This document shows positions 9,801 to 18,479 of a DNA stretch of 64,000 nucleotides, in pieces. Below the pieces are notes generated by a model. It was not told the origin of the DNA. It saw only the letters and a program-made list of their open reading frames with translations, and did not search any database. Source of the DNA: Mesorhabditis belari. Its lineage: Eukaryota; Nematoda; Chromadorea; Rhabditida; Rhabditidae. Both the position numbers and the translations under genes were made by a program. Where the stretch lies: contig CAUEEP010000741.1 in assembly GCA_958450365.1 (NCBI GenBank), forward strand, positions 248,001 through 312,000, in the 5' to 3' direction. The number at the start of each line of letters is the position of its first letter. Positions within the stretch are counted from its first letter, which is position 1.

Positions 9801-12665
9801 TTACGATTTAAAGCCTATATTACGGTTTACAGCCAGTATTACGGTTTAAAGCTTATATTACACTTTACAGCCTGTATTACGATTTAAAGCCTATATGCTC
9901 TTTACATCCTATATGCTCTTTACATCCTATATTACACTTTACATCCTATATTACACTTTACATCCTATATTACGCTTTACATCCTATATTACACTTTACA
10001 GCCTATAGATTACGCCTTATATGAAGGCAAATTAAGTCGAAAATCTTCCAGATTACTTAAAGGTTTTTATATTTTCATTTTTATAACATTTTTACATGGA
10101 TCTTCCAATTTTTAGCCTGATTGATCGGCTATAAGAAAAATTAGGGCCTTTAAAGCATTCAAAGCACGATTTCATCAGACAAATGCACAAATAGACAACT
10201 AACCAGACAGCTAACCAGTTTTTATCGACAAAAGCATCGCCGTGCCAGTGCTCGCTTTTATTGCCGGAACTTCTAATGGCCCTAGTTTTGCTTAGAGCCG
10301 ATCAATCAGGCTCAAAACTTGAATATAAATGCAAAAAAAGGCTATAGAAATGAAATTAAAACAAAATTTAAGTAATCTGAAACATTTTCGACTGAATCTA
10401 GCTTTATATAAGGCGTAACACCCGGTAAATGAATGAGCTAAAGTTTCACTTACATTTTTCACTCAAATTCCCCTTATATTCTTTACAATTCTTTTTAAAA
10501 TGATAAATTAATAAATTTACAATAATATTGATATTGATTAATAATAAAATTGACTATAAACTTTATTAAACTTTGATTTTTCGCAAATTTGACACAAATC
10601 TGACACAAATGTGACTCTCAAATGCTTTTTCATAAGCTTCTTTGCTTGGAAATGATTAGAGCCAGAGTTTCAGTTGATTTAAACGCTGACAATTGAAATC
10701 TTGACAATTGAAATCTTGGCAATTGAAAGGTTTACCTGCAATGACTCCAAATCTTGTGTGTTCCTTTTGTTATTTTTCTCGAAATGTTGCTTAATTCGGG
10801 CCATTTGTGGATTGGCGATCCCGCGCGACATCTCCGCCGCTCTTGACATCTCCAAGAAGTTCTCCACATCAGCTAAAAATTCAATGAATTGCTTATTGCG
10901 AAAGGAAAAAAGCTTTGAGCCTTTGCTTTGAGCCTTTGCTTTCAGCCTTTGCTTTCAGCCTTTGCTTTCAGCCTTTGCTTTCAGCCTTTGCTTTCAGCCT
11001 TTTAAAGCTATCAGTCTTTTAAAGCTTTCAGTCTTTTTAAAGCTTTCAGTCTTTTAAAGCTTTCAGCTTTTTAAAGCTTTCAGTCTTTTAAAGCTTTCAG
11101 TCTTTTAAAGCTTTCAGTCTTTTAAAGCTTTCAGCTTTTTAAAGCTTTCAGTCTTTTAAAGCTTTCAGTCTTTTAAAGCTTTCAGTCTTTTAAAGCCTTC
11201 AACCCTTTAAAGCCTTCAACCCTTTAAAGCCTTCAACCCTTTAAAGCCTTCAACCCTTTAAAGCCTTCAACCCTTTAAAGCCTTCAGCCTTCTAAAGCTT
11301 TCAGTCTTTTAAAGCTTTCAGTCTTTTAAAGCTTTCAGTCTTTTAAACCTTTCAGCCTTTGCTTTCAGCCTTTTAAAGCTTTCAGCCTTCAGCCTTCAGC
11401 CTTAAAGCTTCCGATGCTTAAACCTTTCTTTTTCCCAAACAAACCTTCACAATTCAGATTCAGTTTGCTAATCTTTAGCTTGATCGCCTCGATTTTCTCC
11501 TCTAATCTCGCTTTTTCTTTCCATTCTTCTCCGGGGCTCACCCGTCCACCCGAAGCTTCCGATGATCGAACGGAAGATCGATCACCTTCTGTTCCCTAGA
11601 AATATTGGTTATAACTTTTCTTTAACAGTTACTAATGATTAAATGATCTTTCAACTCTTTACTCAATGATTATCTAAATAATTAAATGGTCTTTCAACTA
11701 AAATCTAGCAAAATCTAGCAAAATCTAGCTAAATCTAGCTAAATCTAGATAAATTTAACAATCTAGTTCTGTTCTTCAAGTTCTCTCTCCTCCTAAAAGC
11801 CGATTTTTACGGTTTTCTGCAATTTCCAAGACTTAAAATCTACATCCACATCACCGAAGCCACCCAAAAAATAGATAGAAGGTCTGGCTGCCGTACTGAT
11901 ACCGTTAGCAGCAAGCTTTAAATCATATTATTGCATTATAGCATTAAAAACCGTTCTGTAAAGTCGGCAAAGTACGTGAAACGTTCTGCCCTCTCCCAAA
12001 AAGAACCAGTAAACAAGTACCTTTTGTACCAGTAAACAAGTCAAAAAAAAAAAAAGCTCTCAGATTTGCATAATTTTTTCAGTGAACTTTTGTTGAGTAA
12101 AGTTGGCCAAAAAAGCTATTAGTGAATAATATTTATACTATTCTTTCTTTTGTGCACAAAACTCGTAAACATTCCCTATCTAGGGCACCGCTTGAATCAA
12201 CATCTAGGGCACCGCTTGAAGCAACAGTTGAATGGATATATTTATTATTTTAAGCAAAAAAAAGAACTATTTTAGGCATTTCTCTAATTCGTTTACTTTA
12301 AAAAAACATTGATTTTAGAGAAATATCATTGCAAAAACCCCGGTAATCAAAAAAAAAACCCGGTAGTTTACATTCGATCAGCTCAATTCGCCCATTAGAT
12401 CAGTATCATTGAGATTCTTTACGAAATGATATCAAAAAATTGAGGTAATTGTTGGAAACTGGGTGAGAGGCTACGGTATTTTGTTGGTGCTGGTGAGAGG
12501 CCTTTTCGAAAACGCATCTTTTCTTATCTTTTCTTATCTTTTCTTATCTTTCTCTATCTTCTCTATCTTCTCTATCTTTATCTTTAGTATCTTCTTTTTT
12601 TTGCGTTGTCTTTCACTGACCTCATTTTGCAGGAAACTGCTGTTCATCTCGGTGCGAAACGTCAT
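3849..12665 (-). CDS. TMCC-family ER membrane coiled-coil protein (multi-exon)
   Basis: Minus-strand gene with exons 12621-12665, 11451-11595, 10736-10872, 9632-9741, 8528-8649, 8310-8362, 7928-8076, 6622-6671, 6439-6536, 5449-5562, 4138-4296 and 3884-4025. The predicted protein matches the TMCC1/2/3 layout: an N-terminal coiled block (ending RIKQHFEKNN, then KKLAIYEQRLREL), the motif HIIRSSFGSADNI, a low-complexity Ser/Pro linker, a second coiled block (DRFRFQKLEDQLNE, VRQELSNIANRLDYQ) and a membrane segment (LLFLIAIVLDFF). Known family members are ER membrane proteins, and TMCC1 acts at ER-endosome contacts. Phases agree from exon 1 to 5 and from 8 to 12. Joins 5-6 and 7-8 do not agree, so an exon or splice site is missing. 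The usual second C-terminal membrane helix was not found; reading through exon 12 stops at 3849-3851. Confidence 0.9.
3884..4025 (-). CDS. TMCC-like exon 12 (membrane segment)
   Basis: Encodes AMLLGGANVLVEILKLLLF followed by LIAIVLDFFKPFTGTR, aligning with the first membrane helix and the PLMKTR border of TMCC proteins. A GTTTGT donor follows TGTR, but I found no downstream exon with the second helix. Without splicing, the frame runs through 13-bp repeats to a stop at 3849-3851. Confidence 0.85.
4138..4296 (-). CDS. TMCC-like exon 11
   Basis: Fifty-three codons, phase 0 at both ends, with acceptor AATTTCAG and donor GTAAG. Contains VRQELSNIANRLDYQ and the HMQRMEH region preceding the membrane segment. 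Confidence 0.93.
4550..4617 (+). pseudogene. tRNA-like sequence (SINE or tRNA pseudogene)
   Basis: About 68 nt with a pairable acceptor stem (TGCGTTG with CGGCGCA), a D-arm-like TTAGCACAGTTG and a perfect B box, GGTTCGAGTCC, followed by a T run. The 5' half of the anticodon stem is missing, so it is not an intact tRNA. It lies in a TMCC intron on the opposite strand. Confidence 0.55.
4770..5085. repeat. ~25-bp minisatellite
   Basis: Tandem variants of AAAGCTCTAAAGAAGAGCT with GGCAC or GATCAC linkers, inside a TMCC intron. Each unit contains an AGCTCT/AGAGCT inverted pair. Confidence 0.93.
5449..5562 (-). CDS. TMCC-like exon 10
   Basis: Thirty-eight codons, phase 0 at both ends. Contains DRFRFQKLEDQLNE and DLHQAE, matching the family's [20 protein letters not shown]. 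Confidence 0.93.
5745..6005. mobile_element. Foldback element in a TMCC intron
   Basis: Inverted arms begin TTTCTTCAAAAGAAACCCAT and end with the complement ATGGGTTTCTTTTGAAGAAA, with the CATTTTGGTGTCAAT word in both. Related single arms occur near 25257-25375 and 32385-32470 (AAAGAAACCTATTTT, AAAAAGTTAGG). Confidence 0.75.
6190..6262 (-). pseudogene. tRNA-like sequence, minus strand
   Basis: On the minus strand, GGCGCAGTGCGAGCGCAC resembles an A-box/D-arm. GGGTTCCACTCCC resembles a B box with a good T stem, followed by GTTTTTG. It lies head to head with the plus-strand tRNA-like unit at 6263. Confidence 0.45.
6263..6340 (+). pseudogene. tRNA-Leu/Ser-like sequence
   Basis: A-box TGGCTGAGTGGTTAA is canonical for Leu/Ser tRNAs. 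An anticodon-region hairpin (CTCTC..GAGAG) and a B-box variant, GGGCTCGACTCC, follow, then runs of T downstream. The acceptor stem does not pair well and the B box is altered, so I call it a tRNA-derived pseudogene or SINE head. Confidence 0.55.
6439..6536 (-). CDS. TMCC-like exon 9
   Basis: Encodes EHLDSLLKETIAELRLTKEA, the start of the second coiled-coil block (human members read NLDALLEELREIKEG here). Phase agrees with exons 8 and 10. Confidence 0.88.
6622..6671 (-). CDS. TMCC-like exon 8
   Basis: Short exon between GTTTAG and GTGAAC, encoding QRKGARDFDALSNGSR just before the second coiled block. Joins exon 9 in phase. A small exon is probably missing upstream, inside the foldback-rich interval 6.7-7.9 kb. 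Confidence 0.7.
7129..7346. mobile_element. Foldback element
   Basis: Arms begin ACATTTGATACGCGCC and end GGGTATCAAATGT, with imperfect pairing through both halves, including AAACTATTTAA/TTAAATAGTTT around the centre. No coding capacity. Confidence 0.7.
7440..7810. mobile_element. Foldback element
   Basis: Both arms contain GTAGAAT/TAGAATAGATATTTTTG and its complement, and AACTTTAGGCTTTC and its complement. TACAAGATCAGACTACAAA recurs, inverted, at the right end. It lies in the TMCC intron where an exon seems to be missing. Confidence 0.7.
7928..8076 (-). CDS. TMCC-like exon 7 (Ser/Ala/Pro linker)
   Basis: Acceptor CATTACAG, donor GTGAGTGCG. Encodes a low-complexity linker (SSAQPASTAAASNKSS, MPTSPTHSNKP) of the kind found between the FGSADNI motif and the second coiled block in TMCC proteins. 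Leaves phase 1, whereas exon 8 needs phase 2. Confidence 0.7.
8128..8152 (+). repeat. Solo end of the GTACTTTGTGCTC MITE
   Basis: GTACTTTGTGCTCAAGT matches the terminal sequence of the short MITE family found mainly in the GPR107-like introns. Confidence 0.6.
8172..8274. repeat. 20-bp minisatellite
   Basis: Five near-perfect copies of TATGCCAGCCAGCTATGAGC. Confidence 0.95.
8310..8362 (-). CDS. TMCC-like exon 6
   Basis: Flanked by TTTTAG and GTAAGT. The frame HQRMSVNPVFYARSEN joins exon 7 in phase. It encodes linker sequence with no family motif, so the assignment rests on splice sites and on the join to exon 7. Confidence 0.65.
8528..8649 (-). CDS. TMCC-like exon 5 (FGSADNI motif)
   Basis: Encodes GQVISAPLDLAHIIRSSF and the family signature GSADNI. 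The donor is most likely GTTTGG after 8528, leaving phase 1. That does not fit the frame of exon 6. An alternative GTTTTG donor at 8482-8483 would leave phase 0 and fit, but would include repeat-derived codons. Confidence 0.88.
8668..8880. mobile_element. MITE copy 1 (terminal ACCGTATTTTCTCTAAT)
   Basis: About 200 bp closely matching a second copy at 19065-19285. Shared blocks include CTAGATCTCATCGTCAGCTA, CATTTTCCGACC and TTCTGATAAGCGGTT. The left end carries the terminal sequence ACCGTATTTTCTCTAAT, seen inverted at the right end of the other copy. The right terminal repeat here is missing. Confidence 0.75.
8925..9065. repeat. TTGC microsatellite
   Basis: Imperfect GCTT/TTGC tandem repeats. 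The Leu/Cys/Ala-rich open frames across it are repeat translations. Confidence 0.9.
9470..9570 (+). pseudogene. tRNA-like sequence with expanded variable region
   Basis: A-box TAGCTGAATGGTTAGAGC is close to canonical. Two GGTTCAA B-box-like words follow (near 9519 and 9546), separated by an AGAGGG-rich expansion. It ends TCTCCGGAAATC. A tRNA-derived repeat rather than a gene. Confidence 0.5.
9632..9741 (-). CDS. TMCC-like exon 4
   Basis: Encodes KKLAIYEQRLRELDSG followed by a Ser-rich segment. The acceptor is AAATTCAG and the donor GTAAG. Leaves phase 2, completed by the first base of exon 5. Confidence 0.9.
9765..10015. repeat. ~19-bp minisatellite
   Basis: Degenerate copies of TTTACAGCCTATATTACGC with CATCC variants, in a TMCC intron. 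Confidence 0.92.
10010..10425. mobile_element. ~415-bp foldback element
   Basis: The terminal inverted pair is TTACGCCTTATAT / ATATAAGGCGTAA. The arms continue through AGTCGAAAATCTTCCAGATT and its complement, and GATTGATCGGCTATAAG and its complement. No open frame of note. Confidence 0.8.
10736..10872 (-). CDS. TMCC-like exon 3
   Basis: Encodes DVENFLEMSRAAEMSR and ARIKQHFEKNNKRN, the most conserved part of the TMCC N-terminal coiled block (human members have RIKQVFEKKN here). Donor GTAAAC; joins exons 2 and 4 in phase. Confidence 0.92.
10905..11410. repeat. ~17-bp minisatellite
   Basis: Long array of CTTTCAGTCTTTTAAAG with sub-blocks CCTTCAACCCTTTAAAG and CCTTTGCTTTCAG. It lies between TMCC exons 2 and 3 and contains many TTTCAG words that could mislead splice prediction. 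Confidence 0.95.
11451..11595 (-). CDS. TMCC-like exon 2
   Basis: Acceptor ATTTCTAG, donor GTGAAG. Encodes a Ser/Gly-rich stretch, then LEEKIEAIKLKISKLN, matching the first helix of the TMCC N-terminal coiled domain. Enters phase 0 and leaves phase 1. Confidence 0.85.
12621..12665 (-). CDS. TMCC-like exon 1 (start codon)
   Basis: Fifteen codons from ATG (12665) reading MTFRTEMNSSFLQNE, then a GTCAGTG donor; phase 0 into exon 2. The frame stays open upstream to a TTTTTTAG acceptor near 12708, so this may be an internal exon or a trans-splice acceptor with the ATG just inside. Confidence 0.7.
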
Positions 12666-13096
12666 TGAATTCGAATCAACATTCAAAAGAAAATAATCTA
12701 AAAAATCAAATATTAGCTAGATGAAGAATACCGTCAAATAATTGAAGAAATAAGAAAAAAGAAACACGAGAAAATGAGAGCAATCGAAAAAAAAGCGATC
12801 ACTCATTCGATGAGAGGGAAAATCGAGAAGAAAATTTGAGAAAATTGAGAAATCGAGAAAAATATGTGTTCTAATGAATCACATTAATTCTGGTGTCTGA
12901 AATTTCTCATTCTTTTCGTTCCCCGTCGATTTTTCTACTGATAACCCCAATTTCCGTTTGGGCAAAGGTCGAATTTCCTCCTGAGAATGAAATTGAGGGG
13001 GGAAAGTTGAGGTTTAACGCTTTGCAAAGAGCTCAATTAAAACTCGAAATCATTTCGAAATGAAATTCGCTAATTTTGGAAATATTTTACAAAATA

Positions 13097-13150
13097 TCCA
13101 ACTCATCTGTAGTGCAAGAGATCAAGGGTTCGAGTCCGTCTCCGGTCAAA
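13097..13150 (+). pseudogene. tRNA 3'-half-like sequence
   Basis: Contains a perfect B box (GGTTCGAGTCC) preceded by CATCTGTAGTGCAAGAGATC and followed by CTCCGGTCA and a T run (TTTTTTT near 13160). No intact D arm. Confidence 0.4.
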
Positions 13151-13244
13151 CATTTCCCCTTTTTTTAACAAAAGCTTAAATATAATAGAAATAACCTTTT
13201 TAAGCAAAAAGAGCGCCTTTTTTTTTAAAGCGCCGTACTTCCTA

Positions 13245-13405
13245 TGCTTAGTGATTTCAAAGCTTAGTGATTCTTTTAAAGCTTCAAAGCTTAGTGATTC
13301 TTTTAAAGCTTCAAAGCTTCAAATTCTTTCAAAGCTTCAAATTCTTTCAAAGCTTCAAAGCTTGAAAGACTCAAAGTCAAAGCTCAAAGACTTGCTTAGT
13401 GATTT
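13245..13405. repeat. AAAGCTTC-type short tandem repeats
   Basis: Imperfect repeats of CAAAGCTTAGTGATTCTTTT and CAAAGCTTC. Confidence 0.85.
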
Positions 13406-13625
13406 GGTTTGGATGAAAAGGTTGAATTTGGTTGTCTAGCAAATCTTTCAAGGTTGACACGCGGATAAGCGAGCTCAGAGAGTTAAGCGACTTTAACTTT
13501 TGCACCAAAATGCCTAGACATCTAATCTGCAGACCAATTACTATAGACTCTCAAAAGGCACTTTTAAAAGTTAATTTTTAGCAAAGTAACCTAGTCAGTG
13601 GATGGACAAGCGAGTGAGGGTCGAT

Positions 13626-14070
13626 ACTAGACTTCGGAAAACAAAACTTAACCAAAACCAAAACCACCAAAGCCATAACAAAACCAAAACCAACCAAAAC
13701 TAACCAAAACTCGCCAATATCTCGCGACTGGGAGGAGCTAGCGAAAATCTGTCTGCAGATTTGAAATCAGCGTTTAAAAATCTATCCCATAGGCTATTTT
13801 TTGTTTCGAAATTTCGAGGTCATGTTTTGGTCGTTTTTTCGGCCGCGAGACTTTGTGCAGTGAGCAAAAAGTGAAAGGCAAATTTGCATTTTACATTAAA
13901 ATTTGCATTTTACAATTTTAAATTTTAAATTACAAAATTTACATGTTAATTTATATGCAAATTGAGTTTTGGTTTTGGTTTTCGTCTGTTTTGGTTTTGT
14001 TTTTCATCTGTTTTGGTTTTGGTTTTGGTCTGTTTTGGTTTTGGTTTTGTTTGCCGAACTCTAGTCGATA
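13626..14070. mobile_element. Foldback element with CCAAAAC-rich arms
   Basis: The ends are ACTAGACTTCGGAAAACAAA on the left and, inverted, ACTAGAGTTCGGCAAACAAA on the right. Next come (A)CCAAAAC repeats on the left and GGTTTTG repeats on the right. The middle holds unrelated AT-rich sequence. Confidence 0.75.
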
Positions 14071-14769
14071 CTATTAGTTTACCTTTCAAAATTCCCCGCT
14101 TTTTCTATCCAATTCATAGTGGAATTGATTAAAAGATTGAAAAAAGCAAAAAGTCGTGATAAAGAGGCATGAATAAAGAGGCATGATAAAGAGGCAAGGT
14201 CTGAAAAAAGTGCAATCGAAAAGCTGGTTTAACAGATTTGTTTAGAATGATTTTGATTTTGATTTTTACAAAAGTCTAATAAAGTACAAACGAGTAGCGA
14301 CAACTTACAGTTTGCCCGGTTCAATAGAGAAATAACAAGAGTTCAACTCAAACTCAGCCCCTGTTATCAAGCGAAAAATAAAACAGTTAAAACAGCATCG
14401 ATTTATGAAAATTTCTTCGAAAAAAGAACGTAAACAACAATGGGTTATTGATGGAAAATGCAGAAAAGGAGCCTTTTTTCAAAGAGACTAATTGCAATGC
14501 AAAGCGGCTCCCCCCAAAAAAAGGATTAAGTGGGTGAAACCCATCGAAATTTTTGATCTTCAAATTTGAGGAAAACAAAAATGAGCAAAATCAAAAGTGG
14601 ACAATTTAGGAAATTTAATTAGGCGAAGGACTAAGATTTAAAATTTAACTGAATTTTAACTGAATTTTAACTGAAAAATCTCTACTCGAAAGTTTGACTG
14701 GTTGGAAGTTAAGTTGAACACTTTAAAATCTTGATTAGCTAAAGATTTGGATGAAAAATCTTGATTTAA

Positions 14770-15225
14770 ATTGGATTGATTGGATTGGATTTGATTGATT
14801 TGACTGATTTGATTGAATTGATTGATTGGATTGATTGATTGGATTGATTCATTGAATTGATTGAATTGATTGGATTGATTGAATTCAATTGATTGATTGA
14901 TTGAATTGATTGATTTGATTGATTGATTGGATTGATTGATTGGATTGATTGATTGGATTGATTCATTGAATTGATTGGATTGATTGAATTGATTGGATTG
15001 ATTGAATTGATTGAATTGATTGAATTCATTGAATTCATTGATTGGATTGATTGAATTGATTGAATTGATTGGATTGATTGGATTGATTGAATTGATTGAA
15101 TTGATTGAATTGATTGAATTGATTTGATTTTGATCTGATTCTGATTCGATTTGAATTGGATTTGAATTGGATTTGATTTGGATTTGATTTGGATTTGGAT
15201 TTGTTTTGAATTGGATTTGAAAATC
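14770..15225. repeat. GATTGATTGAATT-type repeat array
   Basis: Dense short-period array of GATTGAATTGATTG words grading at the right into GATTTGGATTTG. The 155-codon minus-strand open frame (Ile/Asn/Gln/Ser) is a repeat translation. Confidence 0.96.
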
Positions 15226-15234
15226 AAATCCAAA

Positions 15235-16080
15235 GTCTTTTTTTCTTTTTAAACTATTTATGAATAAAGAACAATTTAAAGTTCTTTAAAGATCTTTAAT
15301 CTGTGAGATTTCCATGCATTCTCTCGATTTATTGTATCTTTTAATCCTAACAGCAGAATCCTAACAGTAGAATTCTCTCATAACTTTTAATTAAAACCTA
15401 ATTTTGTATCTAATTTTGAAAGCTCTTGATCTTTGTTGCTTTAAATGGAATCGAGGCGATAGATTGGACAAAACAGATTACTGTAGCTTTCAAAAGTACG
15501 CTTTCAAAAAATTACGCTTTCAAACTTTCAACGCTTTCAAACTGCACTTTAGAAAGCTCAGTTTTATCACTCAGTTCTTTTTAAAGTCAATTTAAAGTTC
15601 AAAATTAGCTTTCTGGCGGAATCGATTCTAATTCAACCCTTTGAATCAAAGATTCGTGAAGATTGAATCAATCTTCGCGAAACTTCAGAACTGATAATTC
15701 TTTCGTTTCCCATCCTCTTTGAATAGAGGTTTTTCAAAAGGTCATTTCATTGTTCGAATCGGCTAAATTATAGCCAATTTTGCGCTTTTTTTATTTCTTT
15801 TTCAAATCATTCTCTACAATTTATTCGCACTTTTTCTTTTTTCTTTCGTTCTTTTCAAAGAAATTCTTTGAAAATCTCGTTATCAGCGTCGATAATCGGG
15901 TCAAAATATTTCATTTGGTGGGAAAATCGGGAATTTCTGGATGTAAAATTTGGAATCTTATCTCAAAGAACAAAGATCGCTTTGAGATTTGCATTTCGGG
16001 AGATTTAAGTTTCACCTTTTAACTTGATCTAAAAGATTTTTCATTTAAAACAACTTCAAATCAAAGTCAAATCAAATTTG
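15235..16080. other. No gene recognised
   Basis: AT-rich sequence between two repeat arrays. A T-rich open frame at 15780-16022 lacks splice or family support. Confidence 0.4.
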
Positions 16081-16117
16081 AATCAAATGAATGCAATCAA
16101 ATCAAGCTTAAATCAAG

Positions 16118-16465
16118 ATCGTCTAGGACTAGAGGCTCGTCTAGAATTAGAAGCTCGTCTAGAATTAGAAGCTCGTCTAGAACTAGAAGCTCGTCTAGAA
16201 CTAGAAGCTCGTCTAGAACTAGAAGCTCGTCTAGAACTAGAAGCTCGTCTAGGACTAGAAGCTCGTCTAGAACCAGAAGCTCGTCTAGAACTAGAAGCTC
16301 GTCTAGGACTCGAAGCTCGTCTAGAACTAGAGGCTCGTCTAGAACTAGAGGCTCGTCTAGAACTAGGAGTTCGTCTAGAACTAGGAGCTCATCTAGGACT
16401 AGAAATTCGTCTAGAACTAGAGGCTCGTCTAGAACTAGGAGCTCGTCTAGAACTAGAAGTTTCGA
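16118..16465. repeat. 18-bp minisatellite
   Basis: About 19 copies of CTCGTCTAGAACTAGAAG with G/A variants. Because 18 is a multiple of three, both strands are open (LEARLE on plus, LVLDEL on minus); neither looks like a real protein. Confidence 0.97.
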
Positions 16466-16528
16466 AGATAATGACAAAATGAACTAAACAATGTCTAGAA
16501 ATGTCTCAAATCTACATTCTTTTTAAGT

Positions 16529-16560
16529 GTACTTTATACTCAAAATAGAAACGCACCCTT
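16529..16560 (+). repeat. Solo end of the GTACTTTGTGCTC MITE
   Basis: GTACTTTATACTCAAAATAG then AACGCACCCTTTCTAGCA, matching the MITE family's terminal region. Confidence 0.6.
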
Positions 16561-16969
16561 TCTAGCAAACTGAACGCTTCATTTGATGTAAAGTCGAACG
16601 CGCCAGAGTCTTAAATTTATTTCGAACAAAAAAGACACCTAAAAACCAAATCTACAAAATTGCCAAGTAAATGTATTATAGAAAAAATGAAGAAATAAAA
16701 AATCGGCTCGAAACCGTTTCCAATTAATTCCAATTAAATTTCGATTTTCAAATAAAGATTTATTGTCGATTCTCCGGCCCGTAATATCTTTTTTGTTTAA
16801 ACGGTTTTTTTTCAACTATACCCAATTGCAATAGTCAAAAAAACGAAAAAACAAAGTGAAAACGCAAGAAAAACAAAAAAAAACAAGAAAAACAAAAAAA
16901 CAATGAAAGATCTCACAAAAATCACAGCCATTCTTTGAAACAAATGCTTAAAGTCTGGGATAAAAAGTT

Positions 16970-17090
16970 TATTTAAAAGGGGAATTTAAAAGGGAATTTA
17001 AAAGGGTTATTTAAAAGGGAATTGAAAAGGGTATTTAAAAGGAAATTTAAAAGGGAATTTAAAAGGGAATTTAAAAGGGTAAAAGAAAAG
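16970..17090. repeat. ~11-bp repeat
   Basis: Tandem GGGAATTTAAAA variants. Confidence 0.9.
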
Positions 17091-17864
17091 TAATGAAAAA
17101 TGACTCAAAACAAAACCAATCGATATCAAATGAAGGAAAAGGATTTAAGGAAATGAATCTAAGGAAATGAATTTAAGGATTCATTTAAGGAAATAGAATT
17201 AAAATAGAATTAAAATCTAACTTTTAGATCCAATAGATCAAACAAAACAAAACTCAAGAATAGAATCCAGCGAAAGCTTCCTTTTTTCCCTGTTTAAACG
17301 GTCACTTTCTCTGCTCTCTACTCAAAAAATGATAAGAAAATCTGACCACCAATTTTTGTCAAAAAGAAAAATCCTAGGGCAAAGGGTGAAAAGGGAGCTA
17401 ATAGGCTTTAGATATGAAGTTGAATTCAAAAAAAATTTTCCGGTGAACAGTTGACGAGTTTTAAAGTGAAAAACCAGAGGATTTTAGTTGTATTGTTTAA
17501 AAAATTTTTCAAAAGCCTAAAAAAAGATAAGCAAAAACAATAGTGGAATTGATTTTGGCCAGAAAATTTGCAATTGCCCAGAAAATTGAGAATTTGCAAG
17601 CTCGTCAGGAAAACCGGACAAAAATCGTCGACTTGTCGGTTTTCTCAGCAATTTTTGAGTGCAAATTTGACAATAGATTTTAAATGATCGAGAAAAGGCA
17701 AAAAGTACAACGATGGCTTGGAAAAGTCTAGAAATTCAATGTTTTAGATGAAACTTATCAATTTGGCTTTGAGAGTTGAATGGATAAGGGTAAAATTGAT
17801 AGTATTGATAGCTCAAAACTTGATGGGATTTGAGATTTGGATAAGGCTTTTAAAAATGGAATTC

Positions 17865-18070
17865 ATTTCTTAATTGTAAGTCAGTTTCGAATTGTAATTC
17901 AATTCTTAATTGTAATTCAACTCTTAATTGTAAGTCAGTTTCGAATTGTCATTCAACTCTTAACTGTCATTCAATTCTTAATTGCCATTCAATTCTTAAT
18001 TGTAAATCAATTTCTAATTGTCATTCAATTCTTAATTATAATTCAATTTCGAATTGTATTCCAATTTTTC
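17865..18070. repeat. 18-bp minisatellite
   Basis: Copies of TTCTTAATTGTAATTCAA and TTTCGAATTGT variants. It gives an Ile/Val/Gln/Phe-rich open frame that is a repeat translation. Confidence 0.93.
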
Positions 18071-18277
18071 AAAACTTCCTCCAAAATCCAATACTTAGTA
18101 TCGAGTTTTCTGATCGAAATTTTGAAAAAGGCGGGCTTGTTTACATTTTATATCGACCGGTGTCCATAGTGAGAAGGGGAAGAAAAGGGGAATAGAAGGG
18201 GAAAAGAAGGGAGAAAATGAGTGTTCAAATGTTTCAAAATCCACAAAATACATGGGAAAATGAATAATATAAAAGCC

Positions 18278-18455
18278 TTAAAGGAGTGTTTTTTCGGGAT
18301 GACTCATTCTATGGGGTCTTATTGTTGTTTCCTCCTCTCCATCACTGTCTGTCTCATCCAAACCGCCGATCGTTCCCGGGATATCAATGAGAACCGTTTC
18401 CCCGTTGCTCTTTGATCGATTGATCACCCCTTCCAGGAGATTTGATTGCGTCAAA
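18278..18455 (-). CDS. Orphan coding-like exon, function unknown
   Basis: A CTCCTTTCAG acceptor precedes an open frame containing SNLLEGVINRSKSNGETVLI, DIPGTIGGLDETDSDGEEE and MSHPEKTLL, then a TAA at 18278-18280. Composition looks like real coding sequence (acidic, non-repetitive). It needs an upstream exon leaving phase 2, which I did not find between 18.5 and 20.1 kb. It could be a lone 3' exon. If instead it uses the internal GTGATGG donor after DETD, it leaves phase 1 and would fit the open upstream extension of TMCC exon 1. Confidence 0.5.
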
Positions 18456-18479
18456 CTGAAAGGAGAACTTAGATACTGA

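Noticed and set aside
14766..15233. 155-codon Asn/Ile/Gln/Ser minus-strand frame
   Set aside because: Translation of GATTGA-type repeats.
16078..16482. LEARLE-type coiled-coil protein
   Set aside because: It looks like a coiled coil but is an 18-bp minisatellite read in frame, and the opposite strand is equally open.
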